From contig NW_004454181.1 in the NCBI RefSeq assembly GCF_000283155.1, positions 23,970,124 through 24,034,123 on the forward strand: a stretch of 64,000 nt of DNA, read 5' to 3'. Origin of the DNA: Ceratotherium simum simum. Lineage: Eukaryota > Chordata > Mammalia > Perissodactyla > Rhinocerotidae. Both the position numbers and the translations under genes were made by a program. The first letter of the stretch is position 1; each line of letters starts with the position of its first letter. Shown here piece after piece: positions 44,160-54,780 of this stretch. The notes beneath the pieces were generated by a model, which was given only the letters and a program-made list of their open reading frames with translations, was not told where the DNA came from and made no database searches.

Positions 44160-44320
44160 GAAGGTCAGAGACCCAGCTCTACTATTACCTGCATGTGGAC
44201 CAGTCCCTTCCCCTTTCTGGTCCTTAACTTGTTCATCTGTGTTAAATACAAGGCTGGAGGGGTTGATTTGATCAACTCTAAGGGTTCTTTTAGCTCTGAC
44301 CCTTCACAATCCAATGTTTT
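44160..44320 (+). mobile_element. MIR-like SINE
   Basis: AGACCCAGCTCTACTATTAC, GTCCTTAACTTGTTCATCTG and GGGTTCTTTTAGCTCTGACC fit a diverged sense MIR. Confidence 0.6.
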
Positions 44321-44544
44321 CTAACTAGGCTGTCTCTTTTAGGGTATAAGTAACAGGGGATAAAGGATCTCAAGACTTTAGAGATACCTCAGGGGAAATC
44401 TGGAGCCTCACTTTGGTTCTGAATGAAACTGTTCATCTGGTCTTTAACAGGGACTATCTTGAATATTTTGATTTTTTCAATACAACTACATAATGATCTA
44501 CTCTCCTCTGACCTCCCCAACACTCATGCACATGCAAGTGTGCA

Positions 44545-44571
44545 TGCACACACACACACCTACACACATAC
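44545..44571 (+). repeat. short CA-rich microsatellite
   Basis: CA repeats interrupted by CT and AT, lying just upstream of an L2. Confidence 0.8.
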
Positions 44572-44789
44572 CACGTCAATTCCTGCCTCTATGTCAAACC
44601 AGTTACCCCCAACTTGGAATGCCCCCCACACTTCTAGCCAGACACTACTCTTCCTGCAAACATTGGAAACTCTTCCCCGACTGCCCCAGCTACCCCAATC
44701 TCCCTCTTCTCTGAATTCTTATCAGACTCTCAGTTCAGGTATCCCATGGCTTGTAGCCTGGTGCGAGTTTTTACACTGCTTTGTGTTCA

Positions 44790-45300
44790 ACCTCCCACAG
44801 CCTCTAAGGCCCTCTAGGACCTGGCCCCTGTTTACCTCAATGACTGCATCACCTACCACTCTCCCCTCGCTTTGTTCAGTTTGTTTCAGCCACCTAGGGC
44901 TTCTTTCTAGTCTTCAAACACTCCATGCCTGTTCCTGCCTCAGAGCCAGGTACTTGCTATCCTCTGCCTCCAAATCTAGGCATGACTGACAACTTCTTTT
45001 CAGAGAGCCCTCCACTCAAACGGCACCACCTCACTCCCTGACCACCCTTCCTAAATGGCTAATTTTCCTCTCCTGTCGCACTCTGTCCCATTCCTTTTTA
45101 CGTTTTTCTCCTAGAATTTAATCGCTATGTGAGTTTTCTTATTGATAGGTTTATCTACAACTTCTCTCCCCCCCGCCCGCCAAGAGACTATAAGCATCAG
45201 GGGAACAGGAGGTTGCTGCCTTGATCATCTCTCTACTTCTAATTTCCAGAACAGTCCCTGGCATGTTGTCGGTGATGAACATTTTTTAAATAAATGAAGG
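44790..45300 (+). mobile_element. L2 LINE, ORF2 end and 3' UTR
   Basis: AGGCCCTCTAGGACCTGGCC, CATCACCTACCACTCTCCCC, CTCCATGCCTGTTCCTGCCT, CCCTGACCACCCTTCCTAAA and a closing CAGTCCCTGGCATGTTG with an AATAAATGAA tail. The 188-codon frame at 44423-44989 is mostly this L2 plus the CA tract. Confidence 0.9.
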
Positions 45301-45544
45301 AATGCCTGCAACCACTCATGTGCATATAAATTATACGCCTAGCTAGATTGTAGCTTTCTCAAGAGCAAGGCCTTATCTACATTTAGGTGGGAGTAAATAA
45401 ATAAATATGGATCACGTCAAACAAGAAAATTTGCTAACTACTGGTCTAGGACTATCTCAAGGCTAAATTATTCAAGGAATCACAAATGGGCCAAGGAAGA
45501 AAAATATTAAACTATCAGACTAGTGACATTAGCAGGAAGTTTGC

Positions 45545-45740
45545 CAGACAAAGAATCAGAGGTTAGTGATCAGCAAGTGGCCAAGAGACAACTGCTCAGC
45601 TTTGAAGGCTTCAGTTTCTTGACTTGTAAAATGGACACAGTAATAATTGCAGTGAGTTAACAGGATAACGAGTGGGAAAGCCCTCTATAAGTTGCTATAA
45701 TATAAGATAGAGTAAGTGGTTCTAAGTTCATTAATCATCC
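45545..45740 (+). mobile_element. MIR SINE
   Basis: CTTCAGTTTCTTGACTTGTA, AAAATGGACACAGTAATAAT and AGTTAACAGGATAACGAGTG are sense MIR core and 3' part. Confidence 0.75.
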
Positions 45741-45794
45741 CTTTTGTGGGTAAATAGATGAGTGATTGCACCTGGTTGGGCCAGGCTCACTGGT

Positions 45795-45806
45795 GACACC
45801 TGCTGG
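45795..45806. promoter_or_regulatory. CTCF-like motif
   Basis: GACACCTGCTGG matches the CTCF core pattern GCCMYCTRSTGG at 11 of 12 positions. Motif match only. Confidence 0.3.
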
Positions 45807-46184
45807 ACGGGGTGGGTGGAAGAGGACCTGCCACCTGAGCACTCACAAATCCAAGTTGAACACGGTCAAACATTCCAGAAATCTGATGGAGCTCCTCTGC
45901 TCCCCCACTGCAGGCGGGCAGATGGCTGGGCCGTGAGGCGCTGGGCAGGAACCCTGAAGAAAGGTAAATGGATTCCTGCTCCTCCTTGGCTTCAGTCCTA
46001 ACCCTAAGCAGAGGCTTAACAGCTCCGGGTGTATCACCTTTGGAGAGAATGCCTGGGACACCAGCCTCTCCTGGCTGTCAGCGAGAAAGCTGCAGGAAGT
46101 TATTCAAACAGGGAGAGAGCTGGTTAGATTCTAGAGATGGAGCAAAGCCTCAGAAGTGTCATTCCCACTGAGCGCGTCAGTTCT

Positions 46185-46340
46185 CAGGAATAACGGAGTG
46201 TCCCTCATTTTACAAATGGAGAAACTGAGGCAAGGCACAGCAGTAAACTTGATAACAGGCATACATCAAGATTGAGAATTAGGCCCCAGGCTTGAATTCA
46301 GGTCTTTGGACTCTCAGTTTTAAAATTATTTTTACCGCCA
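46185..46340 (-). mobile_element. MIR SINE
   Basis: TTTTACAAATGGAGAAACTG and GCTTGAATTCAGGTCTTTGG are antisense MIR core and head. Confidence 0.85.
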
Positions 46341-46559
46341 CATGCTCTCTCTCTGCTTCACAGCATAAACTGCATACTTCTGCCCCTTTAGCCAGCTGTC
46401 TTACCAGAGTCCCATTGTCATGAGTAGGACCAAGCAAGAGGGCAGGCATCTTGAATTAATAATGGGTTAGGTATAATACTCCAGACTATAAGCCTCTCAA
46501 AGCCCCAGATCACTTTTTCTTTTGTGACACAAACCAAATGTTCCATAGGTGAGGAGAAA

Positions 46560-46765
46560 AGACTTTGATTTCAGATCAACCTGGATTCAACTTTCAGTCC
46601 TACTAGTTAAGACTTATGTTAATTTGGGTAAATCACTTATCATCTCCAAACATTAGCTATTACATACTATCATTACTTTTATCTCAACAACATGAAGCAC
46701 AGCATGACATCTCAATAAATATTAGGTACCCAATAAATATTCATCAAAAACGAATTTTCCATCAA
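46560..46765 (+). mobile_element. MIR SINE
   Basis: CTGGATTCAACTTTCAGTCC, AATTTGGGTAAATCACTTAT, then ACCCAATAAATATTCATCA. The ERE at 46788 follows closely. Confidence 0.7.
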
Positions 46766-46787
46766 TACCCTCCTGGCTACATTTCTT

Positions 46788-46984
46788 CTTCTTTTTTTCT
46801 TTGTGAGGAAGACTGGCTCTGGGCTAACATCCATGCCCATCTTCCTCTACTTTATATGGGACGCCACCACAGCATGGCTTGACAAGCAGTGCATTGGTCT
46901 GCACCCGGGATCTGAACCTGCGAACCCCAGGCCACCGAAGCAGAATGTGCAAACATAACCACTACGTCACTGGCCTGGCCCCTG
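46788..46984 (-). mobile_element. ERE-type SINE
   Basis: Target copies CCTCCTGGCTACATTTCT (ending 46787) and CCTCCTGGCTACGCTTCT (ending 47003) differ at two bases. Antisense body: GTGAGGAAGACTGGCTCTG, GCTAACATCCATGCCCATC, GGGATCTGAACCTGCGAACC. More diverged than the 37.8-kb copy. Confidence 0.93.
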
Positions 46985-47002
46985 ACCTCCTGGCTACGCT
47001 TC

Positions 47003-47010
47003 TGACGTCA
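47003..47010. promoter_or_regulatory. perfect CRE palindrome TGACGTCA
   Basis: A full CREB/ATF site begins on the last base of the ERE target duplication. An 8-mer occurs by chance about once per 65 kb per strand, so a single hit is weak evidence. Confidence 0.35.
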
Positions 47011-47559
47011 CTCTCCTGTCTCACTCATAACTACTTCTTTAGATCTAGTTGGTTCTGCCTGGCTCTGTGGGCAGAGTCTTCCAAGAGGGAAAAGGAACAT
47101 ATTTCTTCCATCAGCATCTCTCTCTTTATTTTCATTGCACATCCAGGTGAGTCAATTCTATATTGTGTCAACATATCAGGTGTGCTGTCCAATCTGAGGT
47201 GAAGATAAATATGCGAACACTTAAGATGTTCTGTCTTCTCTTCAGGCCAGAAAAGCGAGGGTTTGGCCAATGGACTTCTTATCCCCACAAGGGCTCTATC
47301 CCCTTCCTCTTATTAATGCTGAAGCCAGAGGGGTTTACTTACCACATACAGTCCTCTTTCTTTCAACAAATAATCACCAAACCTCTCCTGTTTCTAGATC
47401 TTGTGGGTTCCAGGGCCGGAAGCACAGATGTGAAGGAGACGGACATGGTTCATAACATAACTGAGCTTACTACCCGATAGAGAAAGATGATGAGCAAGTA
47501 ACTTCACAAGCAATTGTCTAATTTCCCTTGTTGTAAGTGCTTCCAAGGAAAAGTATACA

Positions 47560-48080
47560 ATGCTTATTAACTAATATGAGGAAGAACTTAACCTGGGCAA
47601 GGAGTCATGGAGGGGCTCCCTAAAGAAGGGGCACTGAAGCAGAGAGCTGAGGGATGAAGAGGAGTTAGCAAGGTGAAGAGGGGAAGTGGGGGTGGAAAGA
47701 GTGTCCTGGAGGGGCAGACCACCCACGGGAAGGCCGTGAGGTGGAAGGAGCTTGCCAGAGCTGAGGTAGGGAGAGGACAGTGATGGAAGGTGAGCATGGT
47801 GGGCAGGGACCACATTCCACTGGGACACTAGGCCGTGTTAAAGGGTTGGATATTTGCCAGAGGAGGATTTCAGAGGGCTCTGGGGATGGTGAGTGATGTG
47901 ATCTGGGACTTTAGAGATGAAAGGTTCTGCTCCCATTCACATTTTACAGATTAAAAAAAGCAGAATTCAGAAAAAGGAGAAAGGGCTTTCTTGAGGTCAA
48001 GCTAGTAAGTGGCAGCAAAAGATGTGAACTAGATCTTCCATCTCCAAGTCTGGGGCTCTTCTTGATATCCCACACGGCCT
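47560..48080 (-). mobile_element. antisense L2 fragment then MIR
   Basis: 47570-47910 resembles antisense L2 (AAGGAGTCATGGAGGGGCTC, GGTGAGTGATGTGATCTGGG). 47915-48080 is antisense MIR (CACATTTTACAGATTAAAAAA, AAGCTAGTAAGTGGCAGCAA). Several opposing frames here are shadows. Confidence 0.6.
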
Positions 48081-49110
48081 CCCTCTGCTCCCAGCTTCCT
48101 TTGAAGGGGTGAAGGCCTTGGTCAAGTAAGCTGTAATGACCCATGTGTGGAGACCATTTCCTGAGAAACCTCTCTGCAGCTGCCTATTAGTGCCCACTTG
48201 GCCTCATAGGCGGGTGCAAATAAACTCGAGAGTGTCCAAGGGCCCTGTGGATGACACTCTATCAGGCTACATTATTCCATGGTGTTCAGGGGTCGGCCTC
48301 TACTGTGGTTCCCAGAACCTGTTTCCCACAGCTGACTGGGGAAAAGACACCTTTCCTGTTTCTGGGGAAAGAACCAGGAGACTAAGGGTTTCTGGGACCC
48401 CATCCTTGCAGAATTAGACTTGAGGCATAGAGGTGGGTGAGCAGAGCCTCGTCAATTGGCTTGGAGTGAAAGCAGTTTCTCTTTCTCTGAGAGAGAGGCA
48501 GATTCCCCCACTCCTCCTGGGAGATCCCTTCCTTCAAGGTGGGCCCTGCAGGCTTCTGCCCAAAATAGCTCCTCCACTGGCAGAGGAGGGGGCAGAAACA
48601 AACCCTCTGCCTCCATAAAATCTCTCTTTCACAAGCCAGTGTTCCCTTCTGGAATCCTGCCTGGCATGTCCTCTCATCTCTGAGAGCCTGCTAGGACCAA
48701 AGGTACAAATGCACCACACATGCCTCCTTAGGAGATTCTGTTCTCCTTGTCTCCCTCCCCTGTCCCCCTTTACCTCAGCAAGCGCTCCCAGACCCATTAT
48801 CCCAACAGCACATTTCAGGGCGTGGTTTCCACCTCACAGCCCCACGCCTCCCGGTCTTTCTCAGGCAAACTAGAGAACAGGCCACTTTTCAAAGCTCCCT
48901 CCTTCACAGAGTGATTCTGGCTATCCAACAAAGTTTGGGAAAGCATTTTGAAAAGATCAAAGGCTGATCCAAACTCAAAACGTTATTATTAAAAAGAAAA
49001 AGGTTCTGCTCATCTTGGAAATCTTGTGTATGGCTGGATTCAACCCCTCTGGGAAGGCTTCCCCGGGCTCCTCAATCCCTAAGAATCTCTCTTCCTTTCA
49101 ACTCCACAAA
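48081..49110. other. single-copy-looking interval
   Basis: No gene accepted. Frames at 48136-48797 on both strands lack domains, and I see no convincing exon boundaries. Confidence 0.45.
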
Positions 49111-49114
49111 TACT

Positions 49115-49270
49115 TTTCTGGGCCAAGTCACAGCACCTCTTGCACCTCAGCCTCCTCATCTGTAAAAGGAGCTGTACCACCTACCTCATAGGCAATTCAG
49201 ATATAAAGAATGTAAAGAACCTGGGCCATGTCTGGTACCTAAGTTGACACTCAGATAATTGGTGCCCCGA
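49115..49270 (+). mobile_element. MIR SINE
   Basis: CAGCCTCCTCATCTGTAAAA, CCACCTACCTCATAGGCAAT and ACCTAAGTTGACACTCAGAT are sense MIR. Confidence 0.85.
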
Positions 49271-49384
49271 TCACCTACTCTCCAGAATTGCTATTTCAAT
49301 AAGTAAGTTTTGTTTCTGTAGCTCCACCTGGACAGCACCTTCTTCTTGGGTCTCTGTAACCCCTGGTGGGGAACAGCAGGCCCT

Positions 49385-49655
49385 GAACCCAAGGCAAATT
49401 AGTAGGAAGGAAAGGCTTAGCTGGGTGTCCCCTGCCAATGTCCTCACTTAAAATGGCTGCAAACTGGTCTCTATGACCAAAAACGGCAACAGGAACATTC
49501 TGCTTGTCCAGTCTCATGGACAGCAAGAGAACATCAGCCATCTGTCCTTGGAGAAGACAGCTAGGGATGCTTGGTCTGACTGCCAAGACAAAGCAGTAGG
49601 AAAGAAAGCCTTAATTGGCTTCCCCTGCCAGTGCCTCATCTTACTACTCCATCTC
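49385..49655 (+). repeat. diverged direct duplication, about 195-bp spacing
   Basis: Text around 49390-49450 (AGTAGGAAGGAAAGGCTTAG, TGTCCCCTGCCAATGTCCTC) recurs at 49590-49650 (AGTAGGAAAGAAAGCCTTAA, TTCCCCTGCCAGTGCCTCAT). It is either an old local duplication or two copies of an unrecognised repeat. Confidence 0.6.
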
Positions 49656-49824
49656 CTCCCTCAATGAAGGCCAAGACCCCACTGAACACCTGGAGAAACA
49701 TGACAGGGACTAGAAGAAACTGAATTTAAAATTTCCTGGGCACCAGAGATATGCAGGCATGGTTGGAGGTCAAAGAGGAGGGAATTCCTAGATCATTTGG
49801 AAACAGCAAATAGCACTTTGCAAC

Positions 49825-49975
49825 GAAATAGCCCTGGGCTCTAGGCTCAGCTTTGCCACTGATTTTTTGCACAATCGCTGGCAAATCATTTTCCTTCTTG
49901 GGGCCTTTGTTTACCCAGATAAAGGATGAAGGGGTGGATAAGATCAAAGGTGACATAGAGTTGGGTGTATTTTGT
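49825..49975 (+). mobile_element. MIR SINE
   Basis: CTCAGCTTTGCCACTGATTT, TCGCTGGCAAATCATTTTCC and GGGGCCTTTGTTTACCCAGA are sense MIR. Confidence 0.75.
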
Positions 49976-50359
49976 TCAGCCGGCAAAATGTTTCAAAAAC
50001 TTGAATTCCTGACAACATTACACAGTTAAATACTTTCAAATAAGAATTCCGATTTTCAACTTCTCTTGAAAAATCAGAAGGTAAGGCATTCACACATGGC
50101 CACAGGAGGCTGGAGGCCAGTAGGGGCTGCCCCCATTTGGTTGAGATGTGTGTTCTTCAGTGCCCGTGGTCCCCAGGACACTCCCTCAGTCTCCCCAACA
50201 TTGAGGCTGTCTTGTATGTCTGTCATTTATCATTACTCTCATTTTTATGATATCCTCTGGGTTCACTCAGTCACATTATCAGTCTAGCCTTTGTGGACAT
50301 TTGGATTTGGGACCCCTGACCTGAGGATCTTGGTTAAGCCTTCTGGTGTTTCCTGTTCT

Positions 50360-50590
50360 GGAAGTAGGCTGAAGAGTCAATGCCTGCAGACAAACATCAG
50401 CTTGACATCCTTACGGCTGTGTGATCTTGAGCAAGCACCTTAACCCCAGCTAGCTAATGAGGAAAAAACAGTGCCCACCACATAGGGGTATGGTAAGGAC
50501 GAAGTCAGACAATTTTTAAGAACCCTTAGCCTAGGATCTGAAAAATTCTAGTAAATATTTATAGTAAATGTTAATAATGGTTGTTAGTAA
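50360..50590 (+). mobile_element. MIR SINE
   Basis: GCTGTGTGATCTTGAGCAAGC, ACAGTGCCCACCACATAGGG, AAATGTTAATAATGGTTGTTA are sense MIR. 50591-51615 shows no gene or clear repeat. Confidence 0.75.
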
Positions 50591-51619
50591 CATCATCAAA
50601 TTTTATAAACATTAGACACTGACTTTTTACAAATCTAGGCTTGTCAGGTTCAATGCGTGTCCCATGAAACAAGCCCCAGTATCTAATGTTTCTCTTTGAA
50701 AGATTTCACAGAATGTTGTCTGAGACAATCTTATGGATCCCTCCCAACTCCAAAGCTCTATGACCTTCACCAGGGGTCTCAGGGCAAATGCACAGAGGGA
50801 CCTGGCAAGTGTCACAAATGAGTGAGGTAGGCTGGCCCGGGAAGCCTGTGCATCCTTTGCAAGACATTCCTATTTAGTCTGTTGAAGGAACTGGGTTGCC
50901 CCAAAGAAACACCACTGTAGGCCAGCCTAAGCTCTCAGGCTGGCTATTTTAACCCAAATGGATCTTCTAGGATGGAACGGGATTCAGAAGGATGGGGGCA
51001 TGGGGGTGTCTTGGAAAGAAGGTTACAAGGAAGAGGTGGGACTTTGGCAAGGCTAGGAAGGGTAGGGAGCTTTGTATGAACACATTCTTTGTAGAATACA
51101 TTCATCTGGATACATTCATTTTCTCGCCAAAAGTTCATTTTCCTCTCTTTAAATCCTTTCACCTGTTCTCAAGAAACTCATGTCTCAGCTTCCAGAGAGC
51201 CATGGCCTCATTTAAAATGTTGTGAAAGAAGGTGATGGAAGCATCAGGCTCCTAGGCTGGTGAATTTTTATTTTTATTTCTTCACTGACATAGTTTAACC
51301 TTTGTTTTTGGCTGCTAATATATTGCTCAAATAAAGTGAAGAGAAAAAGGTAGGGTGGGGTACCACAACAAGATCTTTTGGAATGATTTTGCTGTGGAAA
51401 AACATGCTCTCAGCCATTCTTTCCAACACATTCTAATAAATTCAATTCTACAAGTCTGCATTATATTATTACTTAGTACATGTGAGGGGACTGCAAAGGC
51501 TATAAGAGAATGACACTCTGCACAAACCCCACGATAAAGCTTATAATAGAAATAAAAAGCCAAGATATATAATGTCAAAATATGGACTCAAGTCATTCAG
51601 TTTTTCTAGAGAGGATTTC

Positions 51620-51850
51620 AAAGTATAGACTTCTAAACTGGTCTATGCCACTTACTCACTAGGTGACCCCAGGCACGTAGTCCTTAGACTACCAGAGTTT
51701 CAGCCTCTAGGAGTGGGGATAATAATAGTACTTCCTTACAGGGTTGTTAAGAGCATTAAATGAGATCACACACCTCAAGTGCCTGGTATGTATTGATTGG
51801 TCAATACATGGGAATATTACTACTATTACAATTGTAACTGCCACTACCAC
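51620..51850 (+). mobile_element. MIR SINE, well preserved
   Basis: CTATGCCACTTACTCACTAG, GGGGATAATAATAGTACTTC and GGGTTGTTAAGAGCATTAAA are clear sense MIR landmarks. Confidence 0.88.
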
Positions 51851-52029
51851 CGCCTCTATCCAATACTGTTCTGCCAACTGATCTTCCATTTTCTGCTTAC
51901 ATACCTCTAATAACAGGGAGCTCAGTACCTACTGAGTCAGTCCATCATTTTGCTGAATATAAAAAAGTTTTTTCTTGGGCATAAGTGAAATATGTCTCTG
52001 TGGTCTGCAATATCTTCCTTAAGCCACAC

Positions 52030-52170
52030 CTTCGAGTCATCAGGCTGTCCTGAGAACCTGCTATGTGCCCAGCACTGTGTAAGTTTTGGTTGGAGAGACA
52101 CAGAAAGAAAAAGACATGGTGCTAGCCTTGCAGAGGTTCGGACAAAGACTTTAGAGAAATGATGAATACA
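52030..52170 (-). mobile_element. L2 LINE fragment, antisense
   Basis: CTGCTATGTGCCCAGCACTG and GTGCTAGCCTTGCAGAGGTT fit the antisense L2 3' end. Confidence 0.65.
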
Positions 52171-52310
52171 GAGAAAGCAGCCCCTGCCTTGGTTGGCTGG
52201 GCCCCAGAGGATTCCTCAAACAGGAGACACCCAGATAGGCCCGTGGTCTAGGAGGCCCTGCATGATTTGTCCCCTGCTGACCCAACTGTTTGGGTCTCCT
52301 TTCTATTTCT

Positions 52311-53363
52311 CTCTCTTTTTTTTTTTTTTAATTGAGGTAACATTGGTTTATAACATTACATAAATTTCAGGTGTACATCATTATATTTCAATTTCTGTGT
52401 AGACTACATCATGTTCACCACCCAAAGGCTAATTACTATCCATCACCATACACATGTGCCCTGTCACCCCTTTCGCCCTCCTCTCTTCCCCTCTGGTAAC
52501 CACTAATCTACTCTCTGTACCTATGCATTTGTTTGTTGTTTTCATCTTCTACTTATGAGTGAAATCACGTGATATTTGACTTTCTCCATCTGACTTATTT
52601 CACTTAGCATAATACCCTCAAGTTCCATCCAGGTTGTTGCAAATGGTAAGATTTCATCTTTTTTTATAGCTGAGTATTCCATTGTGGATATATACAACAT
52701 ATTCTTTATCCATTTATCCATTGATGTGCACTTACGTTGTTTCCAAGTCTTGGCTATTGTGAACAATGCTGCAATGAACATAGGGATGCATATATCTTTA
52801 GGCATTCGTGTTTTCATGTTCTTTGGATAAATACTCAGAAGTGGAATAGCTGGATCATATGGTAGTTCTATTCTTAATTTTTTGAGGAATCTCCACACTG
52901 TTTTCCATAGTGGCTGCACCAGTTTGCATTTCCACCAGCAGTGTATGCAAGTTCCCTTTTCTCTACATCCTCTCCAACACTTGTCATTTCTTGTCTTGTT
53001 AATTATAGCCATTCTGATGGGCATGAGGTGATATCTCATTGTAGTTTTGATTTGCATTTCCCTAATAATTAGTGATGTTGAACATCTTTTCATGTGCCTG
53101 TTGGCCATCTGTGTAACTTCTTTGGAAAAATGTCTGTTCAAATCTTTTGCCCTTTTTTCAATTGGGTTGTTTGTTTCTTTGTTGTTGAGATGTATGAGTT
53201 CTTTATATATTTTGGATATTAACCCCTTATCAGATATATGGTTTGCAAATATCTTCTCCCAATTGTTGGGTTGTCTTTTCATTTTGTTGATGGTTTCCTT
53301 TGCTGTGCAGAAGCTTTTTAGTTCAGATGTAGTCCCATTTGTTTATTTTTTCTTTTGTTTCCC
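52311..53363 (-). mobile_element. 5'-truncated L1 inside L2
   Basis: Read antisense: a T-run near 52316-52331, the 3' UTR (ATTGAGGTAACATTGGTTTA), then ORF2. A 22-bp target duplication with one mismatch occupies 52289-52310 and 53364-53385 (TTTGGGYCTCCTTTCTATTT core). This is the L1 lineage also seen at 14971 and 18677. Confidence 0.96.
52542..53282 (-). pseudogene. L1 ORF2p C-terminal remnant
   Basis: A 246-codon open frame carries the carboxy-terminal part of the L1 ORF2 protein. It has the KEL-LN-K-TNNPI segment, the [20 protein letters not shown] block and the Cys-rich patch ([18 protein letters not shown]). The reverse transcriptase and endonuclease domains lie upstream and are missing, so it cannot retrotranspose. 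Upstream of the first Met the frame stays open for about 20 codons, and compared with the usual L1 text there seems to be a one-base shift near 53330. The surviving frame points to a fairly recent insertion compared with other L1s here. Confidence 0.93.
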
Positions 53364-53884
53364 TTTGGGCCTCCTTTCTATTTCTTGAACCTTCCCAACT
53401 TGGACCTACCTAAGAACTTTTGCACTTGAAGTTCCCTTTGCCTAGAATGCTCTTCCCTGTTATTATCCCAGGACTGATTCTTGCTTACCATTTCCACCTC
53501 AGGTCAAATATTCCATCCTCCACCAGGCCCTCTCTGAGCACCCTAACTAAAGGATCCCTCCCTGCCCAGCCCAGCAACTCTCTATCACATCACCAAGTTT
53601 TATTTTCTTCTTGCCCCTTAGTATGATCTGAAATTATTTCCATCATTCATCTGTTGACATGGTTATTATGTGCCTTTCCCCAATCCAAATAAGAGCTGAG
53701 ATTCTGTCTGTTTTACCATCATTGTATCCCCACCTCCTGACACAGTGCCTGGCACATCATGGGTGCTCCATACATATTCGCTGAATATTTCCTGAAAAGT
53801 ATGAGAGATTAGACCAAGTCCGTTCCAAGCCCAGATGCATCCTTCAGTCTCCATCTCTCACGCATAGAGCCTTTCCTGCCCAGG

Positions 53885-54180
53885 AGGAGGACTTCTCACC
53901 AGAGAGGGTATCCCTCAGAGAAACAGAGCATCCCTAGCTGAATGCAAACATCTCCCAGGCCCGACCACTGAGCAAATTGTTTTTGATTTCATGCGGCACC
54001 TGGAAGCCAAATAGATCATAACAGCACAGCAGAAACCATTGCCACCTGGTAATGAATTAGTTGTTAGCAGAGGTAGCGACACTCGCAATCCCATTTGCGA
54101 TCTGCAGGGCTCACAGCTGCTTCTCATTTTCGTAATGCAAGGGAGAGGAAATAAAGAAAAGATGAACCTGTGCAGGGTGA
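53885..54180. other. repeat-free block with enhancer-like motifs
   Basis: No repeat recognised. It contains GCCACCTGGTAATGAATTAG (E-box CACCTG beside a homeodomain-type TAATGAATTAG) and GCAAATTGTTTTTGATT. Opposing frames at 53915-54353 are shadows. A conserved non-coding element is possible. Confidence 0.3.
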
Positions 54181-54334
54181 GACACCAGGATGGAGGCAGC
54201 CAAAGCCATGAGGAGTTAGAGTCCATTGTGATCTGCTTCAGGCTTCGAGAGCAAGCTGTGTTATGGCAAAGAAATCATCTCCCACCCATAGAGTTATTTA
54301 AAGTTCACCCAAAATTTTTAACCTCTATCACAGA

Positions 54335-54600
54335 GCAGTGTCTCAGTGATTAAATGCTGGGTTCCAATTCTGACTCTACCAGCATTAGCTGTATGACCTT
54401 AGACAAGCTATTGAAGCTCTCTGTTTCTTCACCTGGAAGATGGGTAAAATGACAGTAACCACCTGCCAGGACTGCTGTAAGAATGGGCTGACACAACACA
54501 CGAGACAGTCCACAGAGCCAAGGACAGCGTGAGCGTTCATGCCGTTACAGTTGTTAATGTTGCTGTGACCATGAGTACTAGCATTATTATCAGCAGCAGC
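54335..54600 (+). mobile_element. MIR SINE
   Basis: GCTGGGTTCCAATTCTGACT, GCTGTATGACCTTAGACAAG and GGAAGATGGGTAAAATGACA are sense MIR. Confidence 0.85.
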
Positions 54601-54780
54601 ATTTGGGCTTCACAACATCCCTGTGAGGTAGACAGAGCAGAGGTTACTACCCTGTTTCAAAAATGAGGGAACCAGAAACTGAGGCTCAGAGAGCGGAAGT
54701 TGCCTAAAGTAACCCAGCAGAGGGTCTGAATGATGCTCATCTCAAGGTGTGAATTCCAGAAAGCTGCTCTTTTCACACAA
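54600..54780 (-). mobile_element. MIR SINE
   Basis: CACAACATCCCTGTGAGGTA, CCAGAAACTGAGGCTCAGAG: antisense MIR directly adjoining the previous sense copy, forming an inverted pair. Confidence 0.88.

Larger units (their letters stand above)
52235..53800 (+). mobile_element. L2 LINE split by a 1-kb L1
   Basis: 52235-52310 has AGGCCCTGCATGATTTGTCC. 53386-53800 has CTTTTGCACTTGAAGTTCCC, AGAATGCTCTTCCCTGTTA and GTGCCTGGCACATCATGGGT. Removing the L1 rejoins one L2 copy. Confidence 0.9.

Noticed and set aside
44423..44989. 188-codon plus-strand frame
   Set aside because: Its middle encodes a CA-repeat (His/Thr run) and its second half is L2 sequence.
49296..49586. 96-codon minus-strand frame
   Set aside because: Overlaps the diverged duplication, has no domain, and an opposite-strand frame covers the same bases.
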